Assembly: GCF_016704835.1 (NCBI RefSeq)
Contig: NZ_JADIZJ010000005.1
Location: 316,448 to 380,447, forward strand
Length of the DNA: 64,000 bases
Source: Sphingopyxis sp.
GTDB lineage: Bacteria; Pseudomonadota; Alphaproteobacteria; Sphingomonadales; Sphingomonadaceae
Reading direction: 5' to 3'
Under the pieces are notes generated by a model. That model did not search any database and was not told the origin of the DNA. It saw only the letters and a program-made list of their open reading frames with translations. Positions within the stretch are counted from its first letter, which is position 1; the number at the start of each line of letters is the position of its first letter. Of the stretch, positions 17,860 to 26,876 are shown piece after piece. Made by a program: the position numbers and the translations under genes.

Positions 17860-18251
17860 GCGCTGGCCTTTGCCACCGGCTTGAATTCGGCGCGAGTGCC
17901 AAATCCTGCGATCAGCGGGCGCGCCTTTTTGATCGCTGCCTGCACCGCGGGCAGACCGAGCGACGCGGCGTGCGATTCCTTGCCGTCCCACAGCTCGACG
18001 ATCCAGATCGCATCGAGGTTCGCGCTGTCCTCGCCGATCAGATAAGCGATATTGCCGGGCATTGCGCCGGTGACTTCGGACAGGATCGCGGCAAGCGCCC
18101 CCCGCTGACCGGGCTGCGCGATCATCTGGCCGATCAGGCCATATTGCGGGTCGGCGTCTTCCATCATGTTCTCCAGTGCGCGCAGTTTCGATACGGGCAG
18201 CACCGCTGCCGCCATAACCGCCAGCCCGGCGAGATGGTCGCGGCGAGTCAT
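17856..18251 (-). CDS. Exported antibiotic-biosynthesis-monooxygenase (ABM) domain protein
   Basis: From ATG 18251 the protein has about 131 residues. The start TRRDHLAGLAVMAAAVLPV resembles a Tat or Sec signal with a twin arginine. The rest is one ABM/quinol-monooxygenase ferredoxin-like domain (YGLIGQMIAQPGQRGALAAIL, then IWIVELWDGKESHAASL). Substrate unknown. The ATG shares one base with the upstream GNAT stop (TGATG), and its own stop overlaps ligA (ATGA), so translation is coupled on both sides. A GTG at 18254 is an alternative start. Confidence 0.75.
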   Translation of the reverse strand: MTRRDHLAGLAVMAAAVLPVSKLRALENMMEDADPQYGLIGQMIAQPGQRGALAAILSEVTGAMPGNIAYLIGEDSANLDAIWIVELWDGKESHAASLGLPAVQAAIKKARPLIAGFGTRAEFKPVAKASA

Positions 18252-18937
18252 CACGCCGCAATCACCAGCACGTGCACCTCGCGCCGGATACGGAACCCCA
18301 GCGATTCATACAGCGCGATCGCGCCCGCATTGTCGGCATAGCTGTGCAGGAACGGCACCTCGCCGCGCGCCACCATCGCGCGCATGACATGGCCGATCAG
18401 CGCCCGCGCATAGCCGCGCCCGCGGCAATCCTGCCACGTCGACACCCCGCTGACCTCGGCCATGCCGGGCATCAGCATCCGCTGTCCCGCCATCGCGAGC
18501 AGTCGCCCGGCGTCGTCGCGAATCCCGAAAAACGGCCCGTAGCGATGCGTCGTCAGCCCCCACGGACCGGGCCTGGCGTGGTCAGCCAGCGCCGCCATCT
18601 CCGCCGCATCCGCCGCGCCGAGCGCAATGATCGCGGGCTCGCCGTCGCGCTCGGGCGGCGGGGCGCCCTCGGCGACCATCTGCGTCAGCACCGCGCGCTT
18701 CACCTCGCGCGCACCGACGGGCACCGGCCAGCGCTCGCCCTCGACAATCCATAATTCCTCGCCCGGCGGAATCAGCGCCGCGAGGGCCGCCTGCGCTTCG
18801 GCGCCGGTGTCGGCGGCGACGCCGAACACGCCATAGCCGCGGTCGAGCCGCAGCGCGCGCTGATCCCCTTCGCCCAGATGCGCCTGCCGTCCGGTGAGCA
18901 TGCTCCACACCGGCCGGTCGAGCGGATGCGCGGTCAT
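18251..18937 (-). CDS. GNAT-family N-acetyltransferase
   Basis: The predicted product is 228 residues from ATG 18937. The C-terminal half (about 115-228) is a GNAT domain. It contains the acetyl-CoA loop region CRGRGYARALIGHVMRAM and the closing ALYESLGFRIRR strand/helix. The N-terminal part (GVFGVAADTGAEA) matches the FR47-like subgroup in which a degenerate first domain precedes the active one. Substrate unknown. It starts four bases after the oxygenase stop and is coupled to the next gene. Confidence 0.82.
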   Translation of the reverse strand: MTAHPLDRPVWSMLTGRQAHLGEGDQRALRLDRGYGVFGVAADTGAEAQAALAALIPPGEELWIVEGERWPVPVGAREVKRAVLTQMVAEGAPPPERDGEPAIIALGAADAAEMAALADHARPGPWGLTTHRYGPFFGIRDDAGRLLAMAGQRMLMPGMAEVSGVSTWQDCRGRGYARALIGHVMRAMVARGEVPFLHSYADNAGAIALYESLGFRIRREVHVLVIAA

Positions 18938-18941
18938 CGGC

Positions 18942-19601
18942 TCAGCGCCCGTCCATCGCCAGCGCTTCGGTCGCCGGGATCTGCATCCCCTCGAACGCCT
19001 GCGCGGCATAGGGACCGGCAGGATCGACCCAATGCAGGAACAGATGCGCCGACCAGCGGTTGGGGTTCGGCATCATCCGCCCGTGCAGGCGGTGGATCCC
19101 CTGATAAAGCACCGCATCGCCGGGCAGCATCGCCACCGACCCATAGGATTCGTCGCCAAAATCGGCATCAGCGCGCTCACGCGGTGTCTCGATATGCTGC
19201 GAACCCACCTCGAGCGGCCAAGCCTTGTCGTCGCTTGCCGCGAGCAGCAAGGACAAACTGTGTTCGCAAGCGTAACGATCCGAATGAATGCGGCAGATGT
19301 CGCCGGCGCGGTACATGCGGAAATAGCAATAGGTCGGGCGCAGCTCGTGCCCGACCAGCGCGCTGATCGCCGGGGTCATTCCCCACAGGAACGTGGCCAT
19401 CGGCGGATATTGCTGGCCATAAACCTCGACCGCCTCGGACTTGAGCAGCGCCGACCCGCGCTTTAGCGCGTCGAACGATACCCCGCCGCGAATCAGGTCG
19501 GACTTCAGCGTCGCGAGGAACGCGTGCGTAACGTCGGTCGGGACGAAGCCCGGCAGTGCGAGATAGCCCTGATCGCGATAAACGTCTGCCCCGTCGGTCA
19601 T
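18942..19601 (-). CDS. 2-oxoglutarate/Fe(II)-dependent oxygenase-type protein
   Basis: This 219-residue protein shows a jelly-roll dioxygenase pattern: CRIHSDRYACEHSLSLLLAA with the H-x-D iron motif, GDAVLYQGIHRLHGR before the distal His, and RWSAHLFLHWVDP at the end. A protein or small-molecule substrate cannot be told. Its ATG overlaps the recN stop (ATGA), placing it directly after recN in the operon. Confidence 0.75.
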   Translation of the reverse strand: MTDGADVYRDQGYLALPGFVPTDVTHAFLATLKSDLIRGGVSFDALKRGSALLKSEAVEVYGQQYPPMATFLWGMTPAISALVGHELRPTYCYFRMYRAGDICRIHSDRYACEHSLSLLLAASDDKAWPLEVGSQHIETPRERADADFGDESYGSVAMLPGDAVLYQGIHRLHGRMMPNPNRWSAHLFLHWVDPAGPYAAQAFEGMQIPATEALAMDGR

Positions 19602-21265
19602 ATCGTCTCCAAAAGCCTCTCCGCTTGCGCCCGCGCTTCGGCGGTCACCTCGGCGCCCGACAGCATCCGGGCGATTTCCTCGCGGCGGCCCGCTTCGTCG
19701 AGCGCGTGGACGCTGGTGCGGGTCACCAGGCCCTCGCTCGACTTGGCGATCACAAAATGCGCCGCGCCCTTCGCCGCGACCTGCGGGCTGTGCGTCACCG
19801 CCAGCAATTGCTTACCCGCGCCTGCCAGTCTTGCCAGCCGCTCGCCGATTGCCGAAGCCACCGCGCCGCCGACGCCGCGGTCGATTTCGTCGAAGATGAT
19901 CGTGTCCGCCCCGCCCTCTTCGGCGAGTGCCACCTTGAGCGCCAGGATGAAGCGCGAGAGTTCGCCACCCGATGCGATCTTGGCCAGCGGCGCGAACGGC
20001 GCGCCGGGGTTGGTCGAGATCAGATATTCGACGCGGTCGATCCCCTCCGGCCCCCAGCGCTCGGCGGGCAAGCGCTCCACCAGCGTCCGGAAGCGCGCCG
20101 CGTCGAGCTTCAGCGGCACCAGCTCGCCCGCGACTGCAGCGTCGAGCCGCGCCGCGGCCTTGGTGCGCAGATCGGACAGCGCGCCCGCGGCATGGGTGTA
20201 GGCGGCGGCGGTTTCGGCAACCGCGGACTCCAGCTTCGCGAGCCCCGCGCTGCCCCCCTCGATCGCATCGAGCCGTGCCGCGAGCGTGCTGGTGAGTTCG
20301 GTCAGCTCGTCGGGTTGAACATTATGTTTGCGCGCCATCGCGCGCAGTTCGAACAGGCGCGTTTCCGTCGCATCGAGCCGCTCGGGGTCATATTCCATCG
20401 CGCGCGCCGCTTCGCGCAGCCGCGTTTCGGCTTCGTCGGCCTCGATGATCGCACGGTCGAGCCCGGCGAGCGCTTCGGCGAGCAGCGGGTGATCCCCCGC
20501 CAACCGGTCGAGCCGCCGCGCCGCGCCGCGCAGCAGCGCCGGGCCGCTGTCGCTGCTCCCGAACGATTCCAGGATCGCGCCCAGATCGCCAGCGATTTTT
20601 TCGCCCTTCTGCATCGCCGCGCGCGCTGCGGCGAGTTCGGCGTCCTCGCCCGGCTGGGGGCAGAGCACCTGCAATTCGGCGACGCAATGCTCCAGCCACT
20701 CGCGGTCGCGCGTCGCTTCGTCGAGCGCGCTCCGCGCCGCTGCCAGCTTAGCCTCGGCGGCGCGCCACGCCGCATGCGCCGCCGACACCGCACCGGTGTC
20801 GGCGCGCGCAAAGGCGTCGAGCAACGCGCGGTGTCCAGCAGGGGCGAGCAGCCCGCGATCGTCGTGCTGCCCGTGAATCTCGACCAGATGGCTTCCGACC
20901 TCGCGCAACAGCGCCGCCGAACAGGGCTGATCGTTCAGGAAGGCGCGGCTGCCGCCATCGGCTTTGAGCGTGCGGCGCACCAGCAGCAGCTCGCCCGGCT
21001 CCGGCGCAATCTCGTTCGCGGCGAGCAGCGCAGCGAGCGGCGTGCCCGCCGCGGGCGCGACAAAACTCGCGGTCACCTGCGCCTGCCCGCTCCCCTGCCG
21101 CACCAGCGCGCTGTCGGCGCGGGCGCCGAGCGCGAGGCCCAGCGCGTCGAGCAGGATCGACTTGCCCGCCCCGGTCTCGCCCGTGAGCACGCCCAGTCCG
21201 GCCGCGAAATCGAGGTCGAGCCGTTCGATGAGGACGATATTGGCGATGGACAAAGCGGTTAGCAC
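19598..21265 (-). CDS. recN: DNA repair protein RecN
   Basis: The 555-residue SMC-like protein starts IANIVLIERLDLDF, has Walker A GETGAGKS (about 30-37), long Ala-rich coiled-coil arms, and the C-terminal ATPase half with LSRFILALK signature and DTIIFDEIDRGVGG (Walker B). It acts in double-strand break repair. The start is GTG 21265 with AAGGA ten bases upstream. It is preceded by bamD and followed by overlapping genes through ligA. Confidence 0.95.
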   Translation of the reverse strand: MLTALSIANIVLIERLDLDFAAGLGVLTGETGAGKSILLDALGLALGARADSALVRQGSGQAQVTASFVAPAAGTPLAALLAANEIAPEPGELLLVRRTLKADGGSRAFLNDQPCSAALLREVGSHLVEIHGQHDDRGLLAPAGHRALLDAFARADTGAVSAAHAAWRAAEAKLAAARSALDEATRDREWLEHCVAELQVLCPQPGEDAELAAARAAMQKGEKIAGDLGAILESFGSSDSGPALLRGAARRLDRLAGDHPLLAEALAGLDRAIIEADEAETRLREAARAMEYDPERLDATETRLFELRAMARKHNVQPDELTELTSTLAARLDAIEGGSAGLAKLESAVAETAAAYTHAAGALSDLRTKAAARLDAAVAGELVPLKLDAARFRTLVERLPAERWGPEGIDRVEYLISTNPGAPFAPLAKIASGGELSRFILALKVALAEEGGADTIIFDEIDRGVGGAVASAIGERLARLAGAGKQLLAVTHSPQVAAKGAAHFVIAKSSEGLVTRTSVHALDEAGRREEIARMLSGAEVTAEARAQAERLLETI

Positions 21266-21312
21266 GAGCCGTCCTTACCGCAGAACAAAGGCAGAATCTA
21301 TTCCCGGCGCGA

Positions 21313-22104
21313 TCAGACGCTCGGCGCGTTCTTCTGCATCAGCTTGTACGCGCGCTCATACCATTCGTTGCCTGGATAATTGGCACCCAGTACCGCTGCC
21401 GACTTCTTCGCCTCGGCGGGAATTCCGAGCGAAAGATAACATTCGGTGAGGCGATATAGTGCCTCGGGCGCGTGGCTGGTGGTCTGATATTTGTCGACGA
21501 CTTCGCGGAACCGGATCGACGCCGCCAGCCAGTTCGAACTGCGCTGATAGAAACGGCCGATTTCCATTTCCTTGCCCGCCAGATGGTCCTGCACCAGATC
21601 GATCTTGAGCCGTGCGTCCGACGCATAGCGGCTGTCGGGATAGCGGCGAATCACCTCGCCGAGCGCGTTCGACGCCTGCTGGGTGATCTTCTGGTCGCGG
21701 GTGACGTCGCTGATCTGCTCATAATAGCTGAGCCCGATCAGATAATAGGCATAGGGCGCGTCCTTGTTGCCCGGATGAATCGCCAGAAACCGCTGCGCCG
21801 CTTCGATCGCCGGGGTATATTCGCGGTCCATATAGTAACTGAACGAGCTCATCAGCTGCGCGCGGCGCGCCCAGGGCGAATAAGGATGCTGGCGCTCGAC
21901 CTCGTCGAACAGCGCCGCCGCGATGCCATATTGCTGGCGGTCGAGCCGATCCTGCGCCGCGCGGTACAGCGTGTTGACGTCGCGCGCGACATAGCGCGTG
22001 TCCTTCTTGACCCCGCCACCGGCGCAGGCCGCCAGCATCGGGGTAATAACAAGAGCAGCGGCGAGCAGGCGCACGGCGGCGCGCGAAGGGGTGCGGTGAG
22101 TCAT
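21313..22104 (-). CDS. bamD: Outer-membrane assembly lipoprotein BamD
   Basis: From ATG 22104 the product is 263 residues. It has a lipoprotein signal with lipobox LAAC and then TPR repeats of the BamD type (LYRAAQDRLDRQQYGIAAALFDEVERQHPYSPWA). BamD is part of the BAM complex that inserts outer-membrane barrels. recN follows after a 47-base gap, the common sphingomonad order bamD-recN-ligA. Confidence 0.94.
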   Translation of the reverse strand: MTHRTPSRAAVRLLAAALVITPMLAACAGGGVKKDTRYVARDVNTLYRAAQDRLDRQQYGIAAALFDEVERQHPYSPWARRAQLMSSFSYYMDREYTPAIEAAQRFLAIHPGNKDAPYAYYLIGLSYYEQISDVTRDQKITQQASNALGEVIRRYPDSRYASDARLKIDLVQDHLAGKEMEIGRFYQRSSNWLAASIRFREVVDKYQTTSHAPEALYRLTECYLSLGIPAEAKKSAAVLGANYPGNEWYERAYKLMQKNAPSV

Positions 22105-22166
22105 GCGCGCGGTATAGCCACAGCGCCGATGAACGCAAAATAAATGATGGGTGGTTCGGCGCAGTT

Positions 22167-22883
22167 TTACGGCGCCTTCACCACACACCCTTTCGGCGCA
22201 TCCGCGGGCGCGGAGACGCGGCGCGCGGTCTTGATCGTGACCTGCGGTTCGAGCATCTGGCCCTTCATCACCCCGTCGCCCGCGGTCGGCGAAATCGGGG
22301 CGTTGAAGATCCGCTCGGCGACATCGGCGCCGGTGATGATTTCGCCGAACACCGCAAAGCCCGCGCCGTCACCCCCCACCGCGTCGCTGTCGAACCCCTT
22401 GATGTCCGACAACAGCAGAAAAAAATCTGTCGTCGCATCGCCGGGGTTCAGCCGCGCCATCGACAGCGCGCCCTTGCAATTGGTCAGCCCGCTGACCTTT
22501 GTCGGCTCGTGCGCGATTGGCAGAAAATTCTTGCGCGCGTCGCCGCGATTGCCCGCCTGGATCAGTTGGTTCGCCGGCCCCCAGCTTTTGGTCGAACGAT
22601 AAAATTTGAACCCGTCCATCCGCTTCGCATCGACATAGCGCAGAAAATTGCCCGCGGTGACCGGGGCGCGTTTGTTTTCGAGCCGCACGACGATCGTTCC
22701 GACGTCGGTGACCAGCGCGACATAGGGCCGCGTATCGACGGCATCGACCGGCACCGGCAAGGGCGGTGGCGGCGGTGGCGGCGCAAAGGTCGGCCGCGGC
22801 GGCGATGGCGCCGCAGTGGCCGGCGGCGGGGCGGGAGCGGTCTGGGCCGCGAGGGCGAGCGAGAGGATCAAGCCGGTCAACAT
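22167..22883 (-). CDS. Exported cyclophilin-type peptidyl-prolyl isomerase
   Basis: From ATG 22883 the product is 238 residues. It has a signal peptide (MLTGLILSLALAAQTAPA), a long proline-rich linker (about 22-50) and a cyclophilin domain with YVALVTDVGTIVVRLENKRAPVTAGNFLRYVD. The domain is divergent: RMDGFKFYRS replaces the usual YDGLxFHRV. It probably acts on periplasmic protein folding. It diverges from the phosphoribosyltransferase gene. Confidence 0.85.
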   Translation of the reverse strand: MLTGLILSLALAAQTAPAPPPATAAPSPPRPTFAPPPPPPPLPVPVDAVDTRPYVALVTDVGTIVVRLENKRAPVTAGNFLRYVDAKRMDGFKFYRSTKSWGPANQLIQAGNRGDARKNFLPIAHEPTKVSGLTNCKGALSMARLNPGDATTDFFLLLSDIKGFDSDAVGGDGAGFAVFGEIITGADVAERIFNAPISPTAGDGVMKGQMLEPQVTIKTARRVSAPADAPKGCVVKAP

Positions 22884-23001
22884 GGCTTTGCTTATGATCC
22901 GAACATTGCCACGGCGAAAGCAGGAATCTGCCGCGCAATTGTCAGCCGCCAGCTTTTTGCCCGCCTTGCGGTCGCCTCCGCACCCGATTACCTCGGCACG
23001 C

Positions 23002-23577
23002 ATGACCGCCGACAAAATCTTCATCAGCGCCAACGACCTCCTTGCCGATTCGCTGCGGCTCGGGATGCAAGTAATCGACAGCGGTTTCAAACCGACGCAC
23101 CTCGTCGGCATCTGGCGCGGCGGGGCGCCGGTCGGGATCGCGGTGCAGGAATTGCTCGATTATCACGGCCAGCATTGCGACCATATCGCGATCCGCACCT
23201 CCTCCTACCACGGCATCGATCGTCAGGATCCCGAGGTGAAGGTGTTCGCGCTCGGCTATCTGATCGACACGCTCGACCCCGAGGACCGGCTGCTGATCAT
23301 CGACGATGTGTTCGACAGCGGGCGCAGTATCCGCGCCTTTATCGCCGAACTCAAGGCGCGCTGCCGCCACAACATGCCGCGCGACATCCGCATCGCCACC
23401 GTGTGGTTCAAGCCCGGCCGCAACGTCACCGACCTGCGCCCCGATTTTTTCGTCCACGAAACCGACCAGTGGCTGATCTTCCCGCACGAGATCGACGGGC
23501 TGACGATTGACGAAATCCGCCGCCACAAGCCCGAGGCGGCGATCATTCTGCGCGAGGAGGGCAAAAGCGATGCATGA
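23002..23577 (+). CDS. Purine phosphoribosyltransferase
   Basis: A 191-residue type I phosphoribosyltransferase. The PRPP-binding motif is RLLIIDDVFDSGRS (about 93-106), and IWRGGAPVGIAVQELL holds the pyrophosphate loop. The dimer-type C-terminus (PDFFVHETDQWLIFPHE) resembles hypoxanthine/xanthine/guanine salvage enzymes. It overlaps the adenine deaminase start by eight bases, which suggests it converts the hypoxanthine made by that enzyme to IMP. The base specificity is inferred from context. Confidence 0.82.
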   Translation: MTADKIFISANDLLADSLRLGMQVIDSGFKPTHLVGIWRGGAPVGIAVQELLDYHGQHCDHIAIRTSSYHGIDRQDPEVKVFALGYLIDTLDPEDRLLIIDDVFDSGRSIRAFIAELKARCRHNMPRDIRIATVWFKPGRNVTDLRPDFFVHETDQWLIFPHEIDGLTIDEIRRHKPEAAIILREEGKSDA

Positions 23578-24601
23578 CGGATTCGCCTCGCCCGAGGACC
23601 GCGCCGCCTTCATCACCGCGCTGCCCAAGGCCGAGCTGCACCTGCATATCGAAGGCTCGCTCGAGCCCGAACTGATGTTCGAGCTGGCACAGCGCAACGG
23701 CGTCGCGATCCCGTTCGCCAATGTCGAAGAGGTGCGTGCGGCCTACGCCTTCTCGAATCTTCAGGATTTCCTCGACATCTATTATCAGGGGATGGGCGTC
23801 CTCCACACCGAGCAGGACTTTTACGATCTCACCGCCGCCTACCTCTCCCGCGCCCAGGCCGACGCGGTGCGCCACGTCGAAATCTTCTTCGATCCGCAGG
23901 GGCATACGGCGCGCGGGGTGGCGTTCGAGACCGTCATAACCGGCATCTCCCGCGCTTTCGATGATGCGCAAGCTCGCTATGGCATCACCTCAAAACTCAT
24001 CCTCTGCTTCCTCCGCCACCTCAGCGAAACTGCGGCCGAAGCAACGCTCGACGCAGCGCTGCCGTATCTCGACCGCATCGCCGGGGTTGGCCTCGACAGC
24101 TCCGAAGTCGGCCACCCCCCCGCCAAATTCGAACGCGTGTTCGCCCGCGCCCGCGCCCTCGGCCTGAAAATCGTTGCGCACGCCGGCGAGGAAGGCCCGC
24201 CCGCCTATGTCTACGAAGCGCTCGATCTGCTCAAAGTCGACCGCATCGACCATGGCAACCGCAGCCTCGAGGATCTTGCCCTTGTCGCCCGCCTCGCCGC
24301 CGCGGGCATGACACTCACCGTCTGCCCGCTGTCGAACCTCAAGCTCTGCGTCGTGGACGACCTCGCCGCGCATCCGCTCAAGACCATGCTCGAAGCGGGG
24401 CTCCATGCCACCGTGAACAGCGACGATCCCAGCTATTTTGGCGGCTATGTCAACGCCAATTACCAGGCCGTCGCCGACGCGCTGGACCTGTCAAAGGCCG
24501 ACCTCGTCACGCTGGCACGCAACAGCATCACGGGGTCGTTTTTGGACGACGCCGCCAAGTCGGAGCATCTCGCGGCAATCGACGCCTACAGTCGCGCCTG
24601 A
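23570..24601 (+). CDS. Adenine deaminase (adenosine-deaminase fold)
   Basis: The 343-residue amidohydrolase has zinc and catalytic residues at His24/His26 (ELHLHIEGS), His204 and Glu207 (VAHAGEEGPP), His228 and Asp285/Asp286 (NSDDP). The block LDSSEVGHPPAKF (about 175-187) is the mark of the Aah1-type adenine deaminases that were long annotated as adenosine deaminases. It is therefore predicted to convert adenine to hypoxanthine. The start ATG 23570 has GAGGAGG nine bases upstream and overlaps the phosphoribosyltransferase gene. Confidence 0.85.
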   Translation: MHDGFASPEDRAAFITALPKAELHLHIEGSLEPELMFELAQRNGVAIPFANVEEVRAAYAFSNLQDFLDIYYQGMGVLHTEQDFYDLTAAYLSRAQADAVRHVEIFFDPQGHTARGVAFETVITGISRAFDDAQARYGITSKLILCFLRHLSETAAEATLDAALPYLDRIAGVGLDSSEVGHPPAKFERVFARARALGLKIVAHAGEEGPPAYVYEALDLLKVDRIDHGNRSLEDLALVARLAAAGMTLTVCPLSNLKLCVVDDLAAHPLKTMLEAGLHATVNSDDPSYFGGYVNANYQAVADALDLSKADLVTLARNSITGSFLDDAAKSEHLAAIDAYSRA

Positions 24602-24666
24602 AGCTCGACTGTGCCAGCCTCGTCATCCCGGCGAACATGGACGAAACCGTGTCTTGCGAATATACC

Positions 24667-25707
24667 CTACGCCGCAATCAGCACCCCGTGATACGACCGG
24701 TCTTCGAACGCCAGTCCCGCGCCCATCGCAACACAGATCAGCGCATTCTCCGCCACCCGCACCGACAAGCCCGTCGCCTCGGCGATCGCGACGTCCATCC
24801 GGCGGAGCAGAGCGCCGCCGCCGGTCAGCGTGATGCCCTCGTCGATGATGTCGGCCGACAACTCGGGCGGCGTCTGTTCCAGTGCGGCGCGCACCGCGGC
24901 GACGATCTGCCCCACGGGTTCGGCCAAAGCCTCGGCAATCTCCGCCTCCGAAACCTGCACCTCCGACGGCCGACCATTGACCAGATCGCGGCCCTTGACC
25001 CCGATAATCATGCCCTCGCCCTCGGGCGCCACCGCGCAGCCGATCGCCAGCTTGACACGCTCGGCGGTCATTTCGCCGATCATCAGATTATGTTTGCGGC
25101 GGATAAACGAGGAGATCATTTCGTCCATCTTGTCGCCGCCGATCCGCACCGAATTGCTGTAGGCGATGCCGCCCAGCGACAAGATCGCGACCTCGGTCGT
25201 GCCGCCGCCGATATCGACGACCATCGCGCCCATCGGCGCGGTGACCTGCAACCCGGCGCCGATCGCGGCGGCCAGCGATTCCTCGATCAGCTGCACCGAC
25301 ACCGCGCCCGCGTTCGATGCGGCATCGCGGATCGCGCGGCGCTCAACCATCGTCGATCCCGACGGCACACAGATCACGACATTACTGCGCTGGCGCAACC
25401 GGCTCGGCCCGCCCAGCGCCTTGTCGATGAAATGCTTGATCATCTGTTCGGCGACATCAATGTCGGCGATCACGCCGTCGCGCAACGGGCGGATCGCCTG
25501 AATGTTGCTCGGCGTCTTGCCCATCATCAGCTTGGCCTCATTGCCAACGACTTTGACTCGCCGCACCCCGTCGCGCGTTTCCAGCGCGACGACCGACGGT
25601 TCGTTCAGGACGATGCCCTTGTCGCGGACATAGACGACGGTGTTTACGGTCCCCAGATCGATGGCCATGTCATGCGCGGCCGAACCGAACCGATTAAAAA
25701 ATTTCAT
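24667..25707 (-). CDS. mreB: MreB-like actin-fold rod-shape protein
   Basis: The 346-residue protein covers the full MreB family length. It has the phosphate-1 motif AIDLGTVNTVVYV, ICVPSGSTMVERRAI, the second phosphate motif VDIGGGTTEVAILSLGG, and the adenosine motif LTGGGALLRRMD. It probably polymerises at the inner membrane to guide wall synthesis. No mreC, mreD or penicillin-binding protein gene follows; downstream is only a 65-base gap and the convergent adenine deaminase gene. It may therefore be a solitary paralogue. Confidence 0.9.
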   Translation of the reverse strand: MKFFNRFGSAAHDMAIDLGTVNTVVYVRDKGIVLNEPSVVALETRDGVRRVKVVGNEAKLMMGKTPSNIQAIRPLRDGVIADIDVAEQMIKHFIDKALGGPSRLRQRSNVVICVPSGSTMVERRAIRDAASNAGAVSVQLIEESLAAAIGAGLQVTAPMGAMVVDIGGGTTEVAILSLGGIAYSNSVRIGGDKMDEMISSFIRRKHNLMIGEMTAERVKLAIGCAVAPEGEGMIIGVKGRDLVNGRPSEVQVSEAEIAEALAEPVGQIVAAVRAALEQTPPELSADIIDEGITLTGGGALLRRMDVAIAEATGLSVRVAENALICVAMGAGLAFEDRSYHGVLIAA

Positions 25708-25931
25708 ACGCGCCGAACGCCCCTGGCCATGCTGATGGAGAATCGGGGACGCGCGCGCTCATGCCCGCACCACCCGTGGATTTCGGCTTGTAACGATGGT
25801 TAAATCGCGTCAACGCCGCAGGCGCAGACCGTTGGTTTCTCAGGTCCGGACGAGCCAAAACCGCCATCTGCCGCCGCAGGACAACGCTTCGTCGCCCGTG
25901 ACGCCCATTTGTCCACGGCCAGTCTGAGGCG

Positions 25932-26459
25932 TCAGGCGCTGCCCGAAACGAGGAATTTCAGGCCCTGCAATTTGACGATCCGATCGTCGATACAAACCGG
26001 CGCGGCGATCAGGCGCATCCACCGCGGCGCCGCGGTGGCAGGCTTGATTTCGACGTCGAGCGTAAAGCCGCGGCGATGCTTGATCGCGTAGGCGCGCAAT
26101 TTCTCCATCGCCGCGCGCGACCCGTCGCCGTACAGCGCGGCCGTTTCTTCACGCGTCACCGCGGCGCCGCGCGGCAGCGCGAAAATATCATAGACCTCGT
26201 TCGACCAGTTCAGCCGATTGTCGTCGGCCAGGTCGCATTCCCACCAGCCCGGCAGCGCCGGCCCAAAACGGTCGATCGCTTTCACATCGGCACTGTTCGT
26301 CACCGCATCAAGCGTATCGGCGCCGTGCAGCCGTCCCAGCTCGAAAAAGCGTTCGCGCTCATACAGCGGCCAGCTGTGGTGAACGGGTAAGGGATGGGTC
26401 GGTTTCAACGCACCGGTCTTTCGTTGTTTTGCATAGCGATAGCCGCTTGACCCTAGCAA
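25932..26459 (-). CDS. PAS-fold domain protein without output domain
   Basis: The frame codes for up to 175 residues from TTG 26459; a TTG at 26408 is an alternative with an upstream AAAG. Residues from about 62 form a PAS-like fold (GWWECDLADDNRLNWSNEVYDIFALPRG, then FTLDVEIKPATAAPRWMRLIAAPV). No kinase, GGDEF or DNA-binding part follows. It resembles single-PAS sensor fragments widespread in sphingomonads. The role is unknown. Confidence 0.6.
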   Translation of the reverse strand: MLGSSGYRYAKQRKTGALKPTHPLPVHHSWPLYERERFFELGRLHGADTLDAVTNSADVKAIDRFGPALPGWWECDLADDNRLNWSNEVYDIFALPRGAAVTREETAALYGDGSRAAMEKLRAYAIKHRRGFTLDVEIKPATAAPRWMRLIAAPVCIDDRIVKLQGLKFLVSGSA

Positions 26460-26501
26460 GGACTGGTAAAGATCTGCAACTGAAACGGCAATAAATGACC
26501 C

Positions 26502-26876
26502 TCAGCGACGCGCCAGCGCGATGCCCGCCAGATTCTGGGTGCGCCTGATATGCCGGATGCGCGGGGCTGGGCCATCGCCGATCAGCGCCCGGAACGCCGC
26601 CAGATGCGCCGCCGCGCCCCTGCGCGCGGTGACCGCACCATTGGCCTGCGCGACCACCCCCGCGGCATCACCCAGCAACACAAAATCGGGCAGTCCGCGC
26701 GCCTGCGCGAGCCGCAGCGCCGCGATCAGCGCCAGCCATTCGGCGTCCATGCTGCTGCCCGTCCCCGCCTCGCGGTCGATCGCAGCGATCCCGCCGACCA
26801 CGATAGCAATCTCCATCGCCCCGGGATTGGGGCGACAGCCGCCATCGAAGTAGATTTTGGTCCGGCGCGGTTTCAT
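26502..26876 (-). CDS. RNase HI-like protein lacking the last catalytic acid
   Basis: From ATG 26876 the product is 124 residues. RNase H landmarks are visible: IYFDGGCRPNPG (first Asp), MDAEWLALIAALR (Glu) and LLGDAAGVV (second Asp). The final conserved Asp, normally in N-x-x-A-D-x-L-A, is Gly here (QNLAGIALARR). It is shorter than the 145-155 residues of cellular RNase HI. It may bind RNA-DNA hybrids or have weak activity; it is unlikely to be the housekeeping rnhA. Confidence 0.65.
   Translation of the reverse strand: MKPRRTKIYFDGGCRPNPGAMEIAIVVGGIAAIDREAGTGSSMDAEWLALIAALRLAQARGLPDFVLLGDAAGVVAQANGAVTARRGAAAHLAAFRALIGDGPAPRIRHIRRTQNLAGIALARR

Noticed and set aside
19556..21262. 568-codon plus-strand frame opposite recN
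   Set aside because: Mirror of recN in another frame, with no domain-like sequence.
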